DNA from: Gammaproteobacteria bacterium
GTDB taxonomy: Bacteria > Pseudomonadota > Gammaproteobacteria > Porifericomitales > Porifericomitaceae
NCBI GenBank assembly: GCA_028817255.1
Contig: JAPPQA010000098.1
Span: forward strand, 1 to 8,851
DNA length: 8,851 nt
Reading direction: 5' to 3'
Positions 1-6,746 of this stretch are shown here, in pieces; positions within the stretch are counted from its first letter, which is position 1; each line of letters begins with the position of its first letter. The translations under genes and the position numbers were made by a program. The notes beneath the pieces were generated by a model. The model saw only the letters and a list, made by a program, of their open reading frames with translations. It was not told the origin of the DNA and ran no database searches.

Positions 1-160
1 GGCGGGAATCCAGCGCAAATAGAGCGCGGAACGCGCACATTCGCGCGATGGCGCCGGCAGGCGACAGCGCGAGTTTATGGCTATCCGCCGCGCCCTCGCT
101 CCGCCCTGAAGGAGCGCGAAGCGCGCGCTTTCTATGCTGGATTCCCGCCTGCGCGGGAAT
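1..160. repeat. Intergenic repeat element with terminal inverted repeats and GGGAAT hairpin
   Basis: The first 14 bases (GGCGGGAATCCAGC) are matched exactly, as reverse complement, at 136-149 (GCTGGATTCCCGCC), so positions 1-149 are enclosed by a perfect 14 bp inverted repeat. The inside is also partly self-complementary: ATAGA followed by GCGC-rich sequence lies just inside both ends, and CGCTCC (97-102) pairs with GGAGCG (111-116). The right arm overlaps a second, tighter hairpin, ATTCCCGC (141-148), loop CTGC, GCGGGAAT (153-160). Similar ATTCCC/GGGAAT hairpins are dispersed intergenic repeats in many beta- and gammaproteobacteria, for example the dRS3-type repeats of Neisseria. I infer a small non-coding mobile or structured repeat. 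It touches the window edge, so its true left limit is unknown. Confidence 0.6.
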
Positions 161-289
161 GGCGAGGTGGGGGCATGGGAATGACGGGGGAGAAAGCAAC
201 ATATAAATGACAGACGGAAAAAGACAAATCCCCCGGCAAAAGCGGCGGACGGGTCCGACGGCAGCTATACAAGAGTAGGAGTCGGCGCA
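161..289. other. Non-coding leader between repeat element and MORN gene
   Basis: No gene is seen here. The left part repeats the GGGAATG motif again (GGGAATG at 154-160 and 178-184), as if the repeat element has a degenerate tail. The right part is A-rich and then GC-rich and leads to a ribosome binding site, AGGAG at 277-281. A TATACA at 266-271 could be a -10 element, but no matching -35 was found, so no promoter is claimed. Confidence 0.35.
277..281 (+). promoter_or_regulatory. Ribosome binding site deciding the MORN gene start
   Basis: AGGAG lies 8 bases before the ATA at 290. No comparable Shine-Dalgarno sequence precedes the TTG at 389. This supports initiation at 290, or an ancestral ATG there that has since mutated. 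Confidence 0.5.
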
Positions 290-967
290 ATAAAGATTCT
301 CAATCCTGGCCGCTTTTTTGCGGGCGTTTGTTTCCTGTTTGCGACGGCGGCGGGCCTGTACCTGTACCGCGCGCAAACGGCAGACGATTTGGCAAGCCAG
401 GTGTGTCCGCTGGGAGAGGTGGGCGATTGCTACATAAAACTGGACCGCCCGGCAAATTGTTATTACTGGTCAGGAGGCGGGGGCAAAAATGCCGGGGCGA
501 CGATTGTCTGGAGAGGCGCCTGCGAAAACCGTCTGGCACAAGGCATGGGGACGCTGGACTGGCAATGGCAAGAGCAATCGGGGCATGCGGCGGGGACGAT
601 CGAAAAAGGCCGGCTGCAAGGCCAGTGGGTCGAACAGCCGGCAGCCGGGGTCGTGCAGGAAGGCCCATACCGGGATAGCAAAAAACACGGCCAGTGGTTC
701 GTGCAGCTTGCGGATGGAACCGTGGCGGAAGGCCCCTTTCGGGATGGCAAGGAACACGGCCACTGGGTCTTGCGGCTTGCCGACGGCAGCGTCCAGGAAG
801 GGCCTTACCGAAACGGCAGAGAGCACGGCCACTGGGTCCTGCGGCTTGCCGACGGCAGCGTCCAGGAAGGCCCATACCGGGACGGCAAGAAACACGGCCG
901 CTGGGTCTTGCGGCTTGCCGACGGGGATACTCGCGAGGTCTTATTCCGAAACGGGATCAGAGAATGA
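290..967 (+). CDS. MORN-repeat protein with N-terminal membrane anchor or signal (ATA start likely)
   Basis: The first standard start in this frame supported by simple gene calling is TTG at 389, giving 192 residues. The frame is open upstream to a stop at 182-184 and encodes a typical signal/anchor segment, beginning (M)KILNPGRFF and ending AAGLYLYRAQTA, directly after AGGAG (277-281) with an 8-base gap to ATA at 290. I therefore read 225 residues from 290. Residues about 8-27 are hydrophobic. A Cys-containing region follows (CPLG, CYIKL, CYYWSG, GACENRL), with a MORN-like unit ending in QGMGTLDW. Four 23-residue repeats of the form EGPYRDGKKHGRWVLRLADG, MORN_2-like, then occupy about residues 124-215, with a partial fifth before the stop. 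MORN repeats serve in protein or membrane contact, and no enzymatic function is implied. The protein is probably exported or membrane-tethered. It is convergent with malate synthase and its role is unknown. Confidence 0.75.
   Translation: MKILNPGRFFAGVCFLFATAAGLYLYRAQTADDLASQVCPLGEVGDCYIKLDRPANCYYWSGGGGKNAGATIVWRGACENRLAQGMGTLDWQWQEQSGHAAGTIEKGRLQGQWVEQPAAGVVQEGPYRDSKKHGQWFVQLADGTVAEGPFRDGKEHGHWVLRLADGSVQEGPYRNGREHGHWVLRLADGSVQEGPYRDGKKHGRWVLRLADGDTREVLFRNGIRE
659..964 (+). repeat. Tandem 69 bp repeats encoding MORN_2-type units
   Basis: Four full in-frame units of 69 bases start at 659, 728, 797 and 866, and a 30-base partial unit starts at 935. Each encodes EGP[YF]R-x-[GS]-x-x-HG-x-W followed by a LADG turn. 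Units 2 and 3 are nearly identical at the DNA level over their last 40 or so bases (CACGGCCACTGGGT to the GTCCAG end). This points to recent duplication or gene conversion within the array. Confidence 0.9.
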
Positions 968-1023
968 GCCGTTCCGTATTCCAACATCTTTTCGACGATT
1001 ACAATGACACCCGGAGCTTAGTC

Positions 1024-2604
1024 TTAGTCCGCTATTAATTTGCGGTAGGCCCGCGGCGTCAGAAACTCGGCAAACTCGCAATCCAAAACAATACTGTCCA
1101 GCAACTCGGCTGCCTCGCCGAGCCGGTCCTGGCCGGCGCCGCCCAGTGCCTTGAGTTCCTCCGCGCGGAGCTTCTTGTAGAGCTCGGCAGTCACCGCGGC
1201 GCCATCGTCGCAGACGGCGCCATGGCGTATCCACTGCCATAACTGCGCGCGGGCGACTTCGGCAGTGGCGGTGTCTTCCATGAGATTGTCTATGGCGGCG
1301 GCGCCAATGCCGCACAACCAACGGTCAATGTATTGCAGCGCGCTACTGACATTTTTGCGGATGCCGCGCTCGGTGATTTTGCCGCCGGGGACTTGCGGGT
1401 TCAGCAACCTGGCGCGGCCCACTTGCGTACCTTCTTTGCGCGCGTGTTTCTGATGCGGCGCGCCGCCGAGGGCGCGCTCGAAAAGATCCGCTACCACCGG
1501 CACCAAATCCGGATGCGACACCCAGGTGCCGTCGAAGCCGTCAGCCAGCTCGCGCTCCTTGTCTTTTCGCACATTGGCAATGGCGGTTTCGTTGACGGCC
1601 GGATCCTTGCGGCTGGGAATAAAGGCCGCCATGCCGCCAATGGCGTGGGCGCCCCGGCGGTGGCTGACGGCAACCAGACGTTGCGTGTAGGCGCGCATGG
1701 CCGGCACCGTCATCGTGACCTGGGAACGGTCGGGGAAAATATGATCGGCGCGCTCGCGGAAGTGCTTGATAAAGCTAAAGATGTAATCCCAGCGCCCGGC
1801 GTTCAAGCCGCAAACGTGGTCGCGCAATTGGTACAGCATTTCGTCCATGCAAAAGGCCGCGGTGACGGTTTCCACCATCACCGTGACGCGCACGCTGCCC
1901 TGGGGGATGCCGAGCAAGTCCTGTGCCTTCTTAAACACATCGTTCCACCACCGCGCTTCCAGATGGTGCTCGAGCTTGGGCAGATAAAAATACGGCCCGC
2001 TGCCGCGGGCGAGAGTTTCGGCGGCGTTGTGAAAAAAGTACAGGCCGAAATCAAACAGCGCGCCGGATACTTCCTCGCCGTCAACCCGCACATGCGCCTC
2101 CGGCAGATGCAAACCGCGCGGGCGCAGTACCAGGGTGGCGATGTCTTCGTGCAACCGGTATTGCCTGCCGGCCTTGCCGGTAAACCGCAACTCCCGGCGC
2201 ACTGCATCACGCAAATTCACCTGCCCCTGGATCATTCCCTCCCACAAAGGCGACTTCGAGTCTTCCATATCGGCCATGAAGACTCTGGCCCCGGAATTGA
2301 GCGCATTGATCATCATGCGCCGGTCCACCGGGGCCGTGATTTCCACCCTGCGATCCTGCAAATCATTCGGCACCGGAGCGACTTGCCATTCGCTGTCGCG
2401 GATTTCCCTGGTGGCGGGGTCGAAATCCAGGCCGGAGCCTCCGGTATCCAAAACGGCGCGCCGGCGCCCGAGCAGTTCCAGCCGCCGGGCATTAAAAGAA
2501 CGGTGCAGTTCGGCGACGAAGGCCAGGGCCTCGGGACTCAGGATTTGCTCAAACCCCGGCTCCATGGCGCCCAAGGTGTCAACGCTGTTTTTCTTGCGAG
2601 TCAT
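1024..2604 (-). CDS. aceB: Malate synthase A
   Basis: This enzyme condenses glyoxylate with acetyl-CoA to give malate in the glyoxylate shunt, allowing growth on acetate or fatty acids. The ATG at 2604 gives 526 residues, close to the 533 of E. coli AceB. An in-frame extension to 2700 is Arg/Ala/Pro-rich and unlike the family, so it was not used. Visible landmarks are ITAPVDRR (89-96), FMADMEDS (109-116) and LVLRPRGLHLPE (158-169) with the substrate-binding Arg161. The magnesium ligands are Glu245 in VMVETV and Asp273 in the signature GLNAGRWDYIFS. FDGTWVSHPDL (357-367) and LMEDTATAEVAR (441-452) follow, the latter carrying the probable catalytic Asp444. All look intact. The protein is cytosolic. 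The ribosome binding site is weak, and no isocitrate lyase gene is in the window. The gene converges on the MORN gene with 56 bases between the two stop codons. Confidence 0.96.
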   Translation of the reverse strand: MTRKKNSVDTLGAMEPGFEQILSPEALAFVAELHRSFNARRLELLGRRRAVLDTGGSGLDFDPATREIRDSEWQVAPVPNDLQDRRVEITAPVDRRMMINALNSGARVFMADMEDSKSPLWEGMIQGQVNLRDAVRRELRFTGKAGRQYRLHEDIATLVLRPRGLHLPEAHVRVDGEEVSGALFDFGLYFFHNAAETLARGSGPYFYLPKLEHHLEARWWNDVFKKAQDLLGIPQGSVRVTVMVETVTAAFCMDEMLYQLRDHVCGLNAGRWDYIFSFIKHFRERADHIFPDRSQVTMTVPAMRAYTQRLVAVSHRRGAHAIGGMAAFIPSRKDPAVNETAIANVRKDKERELADGFDGTWVSHPDLVPVVADLFERALGGAPHQKHARKEGTQVGRARLLNPQVPGGKITERGIRKNVSSALQYIDRWLCGIGAAAIDNLMEDTATAEVARAQLWQWIRHGAVCDDGAAVTAELYKKLRAEELKALGGAGQDRLGEAAELLDSIVLDCEFAEFLTPRAYRKLIAD

Positions 2605-2811
2605 GGCTGGTACTGTAGGCGAATAAAGCTGCGCAAGGGTAACACAAAACCCGGCCACTCGCGCTGCCCCCGGCGGCGCGCGGCGCCATGCCCGGCCCAT
2701 GCGCTACCCTCCCGGCGGGCCCACCTCGTTCGCAGCCGCGGAAGCACTGCCGGCGACCGAGGAACGACAGCGATGCCAAAAGACAAGGGCATAACGCGAA
2801 AAAACTGCTGG
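2605..2811. other. Intergenic region upstream of malate synthase
   Basis: This is 207 bases between the DUF481 stop and the aceB start. It contains several GC-rich stretches but no credible gene. The short frames across it lack family resemblance and ribosome binding sites. It must hold the aceB promoter unless that gene is co-transcribed with the DUF481 gene, but I could not find a convincing -35/-10 pair. Confidence 0.4.
2770..2797 (-). terminator. Possible hairpin downstream of the DUF481 gene
   Basis: On the minus strand GCGTTATGCC (2797-2788) can pair with GGCATCGC (2777-2770) around the loop CTTGTCTTTT. The stem is ATGCC/GGCAT plus GCG/CGC with a small bulge. No U-run follows, so it is at best a weak or Rho-assisted end of the upstream transcript. 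Confidence 0.25.
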
Positions 2812-3504
2812 TCAAAAGCGGTAAACCAGCGTGACCGCGGTCTCGGTGTCCGCATGTTTACGGTCGGCGGGAACGCTCTCGGTGTATTTAATTCCGTAAC
2901 CCACTTTCAGCGCCAGGTTGCCGACCAGTTGCGACTTCACGGCAACCTGAAACCGCGTGATAGTATTGTCTTCGCCTCTTTCGGCGTTCAGCGACTGTTC
3001 GAGACTTGCGGTTTCGGCAAAATCCCATGAATACTCTTGCGCCAGCCGAACGATAATATCTTCCTCTCTGGAGCCCTCCTCCCGCTCGTTGATCCTGTAA
3101 CCGGGCCCGCCTTCCAGCGCCAATAACATGGCGCCGGTCTTGATAAGCCGGTAACCATAGCCCGATGCCACCGTGCTCTGGAAATCGAAGCCGGAAAACT
3201 GGTCGTCCTCGTAAGAGCCAAAGAGAAATGCGTAGGAAGCATCGTTGATAACATAATCCAGCTGCGAAGACAGCAGGTATTTTTCGGCGGTACGCCGGCC
3301 ATCCTGAGAGCTGTTCGCGGCCTCCAGACGAATGTTATGGCGCAACGGTTCGACGTCATTCGTTACATCGAATTTGGCATTCAAAGTCTGCGAATCGGAG
3401 TTGCCGTCCAAGGCCAGGTAACCCAACTCCATATCGCCGGACCAATCGGCCATGACGGCATTGCTTAGCAGCAGCAAGCAGCATGACAACGGATAAATAC
3501 GCAT
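2812..3504 (-). CDS. DUF481 family outer-membrane beta-barrel protein
   Basis: A 230-residue protein with a clear signal peptide: MRIYPLS, a Leu-rich core, then cleavage probably after AVMA (residue 19). The mature part starts DWSGDMELGYLALDGNSDSQ, the usual opening of DUF481 proteins (the YdiY or 'salt-induced outer membrane protein' group). It then alternates polar and hydrophobic residues in beta-strand fashion and ends in VTLVYRF. The terminal Phe is the typical C-terminal signal for outer-membrane assembly. A strong ribosome binding site (GGAGGGAG on the minus strand, just upstream) fixes the ATG at 3504. The gene follows norD on the same strand after 182 bases. That gap makes co-regulation with the nor genes possible but not demonstrated. 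The function of the family is unsettled. It may form a small pore or affect envelope stress tolerance. Confidence 0.88.
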   Translation of the reverse strand: MRIYPLSCCLLLLSNAVMADWSGDMELGYLALDGNSDSQTLNAKFDVTNDVEPLRHNIRLEAANSSQDGRRTAEKYLLSSQLDYVINDASYAFLFGSYEDDQFSGFDFQSTVASGYGYRLIKTGAMLLALEGGPGYRINEREEGSREEDIIVRLAQEYSWDFAETASLEQSLNAERGEDNTITRFQVAVKSQLVGNLALKVGYGIKYTESVPADRKHADTETAVTLVYRF

Positions 3505-3686
3505 CGCTCCCTCCGATAAAAACAGCCCGAAAAGACGCTCGAATGACAGGAACCGTCCTGCTGCCGGTCAATCGCCCTGTACGGATTGCCGCGGATAAGG
3601 CCGGGCCAGGCAAATGCGCCGACGACGAACGGCGCGCCCCTGTAGTCCGCCGGCACAGGCGGAGGCCGTTCGCCGGCAGGCCGTTG
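3505..3686. other. Intergenic region between norD and the DUF481 gene
   Basis: 182 bases without a credible gene. Two exact dyads are visible. GCGCCG (3616-3621) pairs with CGGCGC (3630-3635) across an 8-base loop. CAGGA (3547-3551) pairs with TCCTG (3556-3560) across 4 bases. The first could help end nor transcription but lacks a U-run on the minus strand. The second lies about 45-55 bases upstream of the DUF481 start, where an operator or leader hairpin could sit. Confidence 0.3.
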
Positions 3687-5516
3687 TCATCCGCGCACCA
3701 ACCGAAGGTAAAGCTTCGGCAACCGGTACGGCAGTTCGCTGACATTGCGAACAAACACATAAGACGACTTGCCAAAAATGTACGGCAAATAATCGTTGGC
3801 CTTGTCGTCAATGGAAATGCAAAAGGGATGAATGCCCTGCCGGCCCGCCTCCCGGATTGCCATGCGGGTGTCTTCGATGCCGTACCGGCCTTCGTAGCGG
3901 TCCAGATCATTCGGCTTGCCATCGGTTAAAATCAATAATAATTTGTTTTTCTGCCGTTGCAACAGCAGCTTGCCTGCCGCATAGCGAATGGCGGCGCCCA
4001 TGCGGGTATAGAACCCAGGCCGAAGATCCGCAATCCGACCCCTGGTAAGCGCCGTATATCGCTCGTGAAAGAACTTCACCCAGGTAACCCTTACATGGCC
4101 GCGGTTCTTCGACGAAAACCCCTGAATTGCAAATTCATCGCCAGTCAGCCCCAGGGTTTCGGAAAAAAGCAACAGGCTGTCCTTAATGCAGTCAATAATC
4201 CGCTGTTCGCCATTCACATAGGCATCGGTGGAAAACGATACGTCGGCAAGCAGCAGACACGCGAGGTCCCGCCGGATTCGCATCTGCCGCCGGTACAGAT
4301 TCTCCGTTGCGAAACTTTTGCCGCTGGCAAGATCGGCGGTCAGCCGCAAGCAGGCATCCAAATCCAGCTCGCTGCCTTCCGGTTGCGCGTACTGCCAGCT
4401 GCTATCCATTAACAAGCGTTCGAATTGCGCTTTCAACCTGCGCGATTTATAGAACAGACGCCGCGGCAACGGGCATGGTCTCGCCCGTGCCGATACCATG
4501 GGCTGTATCGCGCAATAACCGGCCCGCAGCGCCCGCTTTCGGTAATCCCATTCCGGTTGCAGTTCTCCTTTTTCCAGGTATTGCTGATCTTCCGCCTCCG
4601 CAGGCAAATCCAAATCGAATCTCAGAAGGGATTTGGCGGTTTTATTGTCACGGCACAAACTGACCACGTCCAGATCGTCCAGGCGCCGTTGCGTATTGTC
4701 GTCTTCGTCCTCGTCCACAGGACGGTCCACATCAATATATTCCGTCCAGCTAAACAGGCTTTCCAGCCTGGTCGCCAGCAAACCGTCGTCCGTTTTGGGC
4801 ATTGCTTTCCTTTCCCCCCGGTAACCGCGGCTGTTTTCCAGGTTCCGGCGTTTCTTTTTGCCGCTTTCGGGATCATCGCCGTTTGCGCCTGTTGCGCCCG
4901 ATGCGGCCGCCGGCATTCGGGGATAGAGCCAAAGCGGCACCCACAGCCCGAACGGTTCGGTCATGGCCGCCGCCGCTTCGCCCGGATATTGCAGCGCACG
5001 GATAACAACCGCTTCGCGCTCGATCGCCGCCGGCTCTTGCGCCCGCATCCTGTGTTCGAAAAATGACGCCGCCAGCCTGCGGTAAAGCGGGGCCAGGCCC
5101 GGATATTTGTTCAATGTGGCCCGAACGGCGGAGCGGTTGCTATCGAACCAGTCGCTGGCGGCCAGCGGGAAATCGCTATTCGCGGCCAATGCCGACAGCC
5201 AGTAATACAATTTGCCGTTCAGCCCCCGCTCGGGGAATACCGCGATCTCTCCCGGCAACCGCAGGCAATCATGCTCCAACGAGGCGACCGCCACGGCCTT
5301 ATTGGTGCCGGCAATTTTCTGCAGCACGGTTCTGTCCTGCCCAAGCTGGCGCGGTATCGCCGCATCAATTCGATAAGACGGCTCCCCGCCCAAAGCCCGG
5401 TACCAGGTTGCCAAAGCGCCTTTCATGGCATCCAGTCGCACGGCGGAAGCCGGGAAATATTTGCACGCCGCCCGCGTGATCAATCCATGCCAGCACTTGC
5501 CGACAAGCTCCTCCAT
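3687..5516 (-). CDS. norD: NorD, VWA-domain nitric oxide reductase activation protein
   Basis: A 609-residue protein matching the NorD/CbbO class in length and architecture. It has a long alpha-helical N-terminal part (about 1-200), an acidic and charged linker (about 205-310, including DEDEDD near 268-273), and a C-terminal von Willebrand factor A domain (about 415-600). The MIDAS metal site is complete: DVSFS (Asp425, Ser427, Ser429), Thr504 in GFYTRMG and Asp532 in LILTDGKPND. In known denitrifiers NorD works with the AAA+ protein NorQ to make an active NO reductase, probably by assisting FeB insertion into NorB. It is expected to be cytoplasmic. The ATG at 5516 starts one base after the stop of the upstream membrane protein gene, so translational coupling is likely. 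It is the last nor gene here. Confidence 0.93.
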   Translation of the reverse strand: MEELVGKCWHGLITRAACKYFPASAVRLDAMKGALATWYRALGGEPSYRIDAAIPRQLGQDRTVLQKIAGTNKAVAVASLEHDCLRLPGEIAVFPERGLNGKLYYWLSALAANSDFPLAASDWFDSNRSAVRATLNKYPGLAPLYRRLAASFFEHRMRAQEPAAIEREAVVIRALQYPGEAAAAMTEPFGLWVPLWLYPRMPAAASGATGANGDDPESGKKKRRNLENSRGYRGERKAMPKTDDGLLATRLESLFSWTEYIDVDRPVDEDEDDNTQRRLDDLDVVSLCRDNKTAKSLLRFDLDLPAEAEDQQYLEKGELQPEWDYRKRALRAGYCAIQPMVSARARPCPLPRRLFYKSRRLKAQFERLLMDSSWQYAQPEGSELDLDACLRLTADLASGKSFATENLYRRQMRIRRDLACLLLADVSFSTDAYVNGEQRIIDCIKDSLLLFSETLGLTGDEFAIQGFSSKNRGHVRVTWVKFFHERYTALTRGRIADLRPGFYTRMGAAIRYAAGKLLLQRQKNKLLLILTDGKPNDLDRYEGRYGIEDTRMAIREAGRQGIHPFCISIDDKANDYLPYIFGKSSYVFVRNVSELPYRLPKLYLRLVRG

Positions 5517-5517
5517 T

Positions 5518-5931
5518 TCAACCGCCTTTTACGGCTTTGCGGATTCTCCCAAGGCCCGGATAAACAAATGCCTGTTGATTCAAGCCGCGGGAAAGACAAA
5601 CGACACCGAGCAATACCAGGGTGGCATGGATAGACAAGGCGTAAAGCAGCATAACCATCCAGCTATACACGGAGGAAAAGCCGCCGATAGCGATAATGAC
5701 GAAGCTAATGCCGATAAGCGCCGCCCCGGCAACTATGCTGGCAAAAAAATTCTGCTGCAGCTGCACCGCGGCCACGGGCGCGTCAATCTTCCGGTACTTG
5801 ATGAACAGCCAGGCCAGCACAAGAAATGCAAGCCCCGGCAGCAGCAAAAGATTCAACAGGTACAATACCGGCGCCAGCACCGCCAGGCGTCTGGCTAATA
5901 CATGCTCCGAGTCTGGCTCCCCGCGCAACAC
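5518..5931 (-). CDS. Unnamed small integral membrane protein between norQ and norD
   Basis: A 137-residue protein that I do not recognise as a named Nor protein. A hydrophobic stretch, long enough for one or two helices, spans residues 17-45. Helices at about 62-84 and 88-114 follow, with short charged ends (FIKYRK at 43-48, GRIRKAVKGG at the C terminus). It lacks the NorE (cytochrome oxidase subunit III-like) length and exceeds NorF. The topology and the closing FVYPGLGRI loosely recall DUF4870-type small membrane proteins, but that is weak. The start is GTG at 5931 (TTG next), 3 bases after the norQ stop. No clear Shine-Dalgarno is seen, so coupling to norQ is likely. The norD ATG begins one base after its stop. 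That placement suggests a role in NorQ/NorD-dependent assembly of NO reductase, perhaps as a membrane docking partner. This role is inference. Confidence 0.82.
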   Translation of the reverse strand: MLRGEPDSEHVLARRLAVLAPVLYLLNLLLLPGLAFLVLAWLFIKYRKIDAPVAAVQLQQNFFASIVAGAALIGISFVIIAIGGFSSVYSWMVMLLYALSIHATLVLLGVVCLSRGLNQQAFVYPGLGRIRKAVKGG

Positions 5932-5934
5932 GGC

Positions 5935-6738
5935 TCAGGCAAAAATCGCATCCACAACTTCCATAAGCACTTTTATCGTTTCCCGGTCGTCCGTCAAAGA
6001 TTCGACAATGGCGGCAAAACAGGCATCGCGCACAGTCATGCCGTTGACGATCAACAGGGCCGCGGAAACCAGCAGCCGGGTGGAAGGCGCTTCCTCGAGA
6101 TCGATATCTTTCAGCGCCCGCAAACCCGATGCCAGGCGCACCAGCTGGCTGGCTTGCACGCGGTCGAGGCCCGTCTCCTTGGCGACGATGTCCGCCTCCG
6201 TTTCCGCATCGGGATAGTCAAACGATGCCGCCAGAAACCGTTGCCGGGTGGACGGCTTCATGCCTTTCAACAAGCTTTGATAACCGGGGTTATAAGACAC
6301 GACAAGCATAAACTCCGCGGGCGCCGCCAGAACTTCACCGGTGCGCTCGATAGACAACGTGCGGCGATCATCGGTCAGCGGATGCAGTACCACGATGGTG
6401 TCCTTGCGCGCCTCCACCACTTCGTCCAGGTAGCAAATCCCTCCCGTACGCACGGCCCTGGTGAGCGGACCATCCTGCCAATAAGTAGAGCCGCCTTCGA
6501 TCAAATGCCTGCCGACAAGGTCGGAGGCCGCCAGATCGTCATGACAGGCCACGGTAAACAGCGGCCGTTGCAGCTTTGCCGCCATATACCGCACAAACCG
6601 CGTCTTGCCGCAGCCGGTTGGACCTTTCAATAACAAGGGCAGCCGCTGCTCGAAGGCCGCCTCGAATAACCGAATTTCATTTGCCTGTTGCCGGTAAAAC
6701 GGCAACCGGGCAACTGCTGCAACACTCGTTGCCTGCAT
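5935..6738 (-). CDS. norQ: NorQ, MoxR-type AAA+ ATPase for NO reductase activation
   Basis: A 267-residue AAA+ protein of the MoxR group, NorQ/CbbQ branch, whose usual length is about 260-270. The Walker A motif is GPTGCGKT (39-46) and Walker B is ICYLDE (101-106). Sensor 1 is in VVSYNPGY (Asn150), and an Arg-rich STRQRF segment (163-168) is where the arginine finger is expected. It also carries the CHDDLAASDLVGRHL (65-79) segment typical of NorQ and CbbQ. Known family members form hexamers that act with NorD on NorB; ATP hydrolysis is thought to drive metal insertion or remodelling. The position directly after norB identifies it as NorQ and not CbbQ. The ATG at 6738 lies 8 bases after the norB stop, with no obvious Shine-Dalgarno sequence. 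It is cytosolic. Confidence 0.95.
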   Translation of the reverse strand: MQATSVAAVARLPFYRQQANEIRLFEAAFEQRLPLLLKGPTGCGKTRFVRYMAAKLQRPLFTVACHDDLAASDLVGRHLIEGGSTYWQDGPLTRAVRTGGICYLDEVVEARKDTIVVLHPLTDDRRTLSIERTGEVLAAPAEFMLVVSYNPGYQSLLKGMKPSTRQRFLAASFDYPDAETEADIVAKETGLDRVQASQLVRLASGLRALKDIDLEEAPSTRLLVSAALLIVNGMTVRDACFAAIVESLTDDRETIKVLMEVVDAIFA

Positions 6739-6746
6739 ACGTTGCG

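Noticed and set aside
1..160. CRISPR array or tRNA-like structure in the left repeat region
   Set aside because: There are no regularly spaced direct repeats with unique spacers and no cloverleaf arrangement. The symmetry is inverted and not direct.
2605..2700. N-terminal extension of malate synthase to 2700
   Set aside because: The extra 32 residues are Arg/Ala/Pro-rich and unlike AceB proteins. The ATG at 2604 gives the usual family length.
1333..3030. A 565-codon open frame on the plus strand
   Set aside because: It runs antisense through malate synthase and into the DUF481 gene. The opposite strand shows complete catalytic motifs, while this frame has low-complexity His/Gly/Arg-rich composition and no family resemblance. 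It arises from GC-rich codon bias.
3616..3635. GCGCCG/CGGCGC stem as a Rho-independent terminator for the nor cluster
   Set aside because: No run of U follows on the minus strand. It is recorded only as a dyad in the intergenic region.
4425..5066. Plus-strand frame of 213 codons inside norD
   Set aside because: Antisense to a norD gene with a complete MIDAS motif and correct family length. Its own translation has no recognisable domain.
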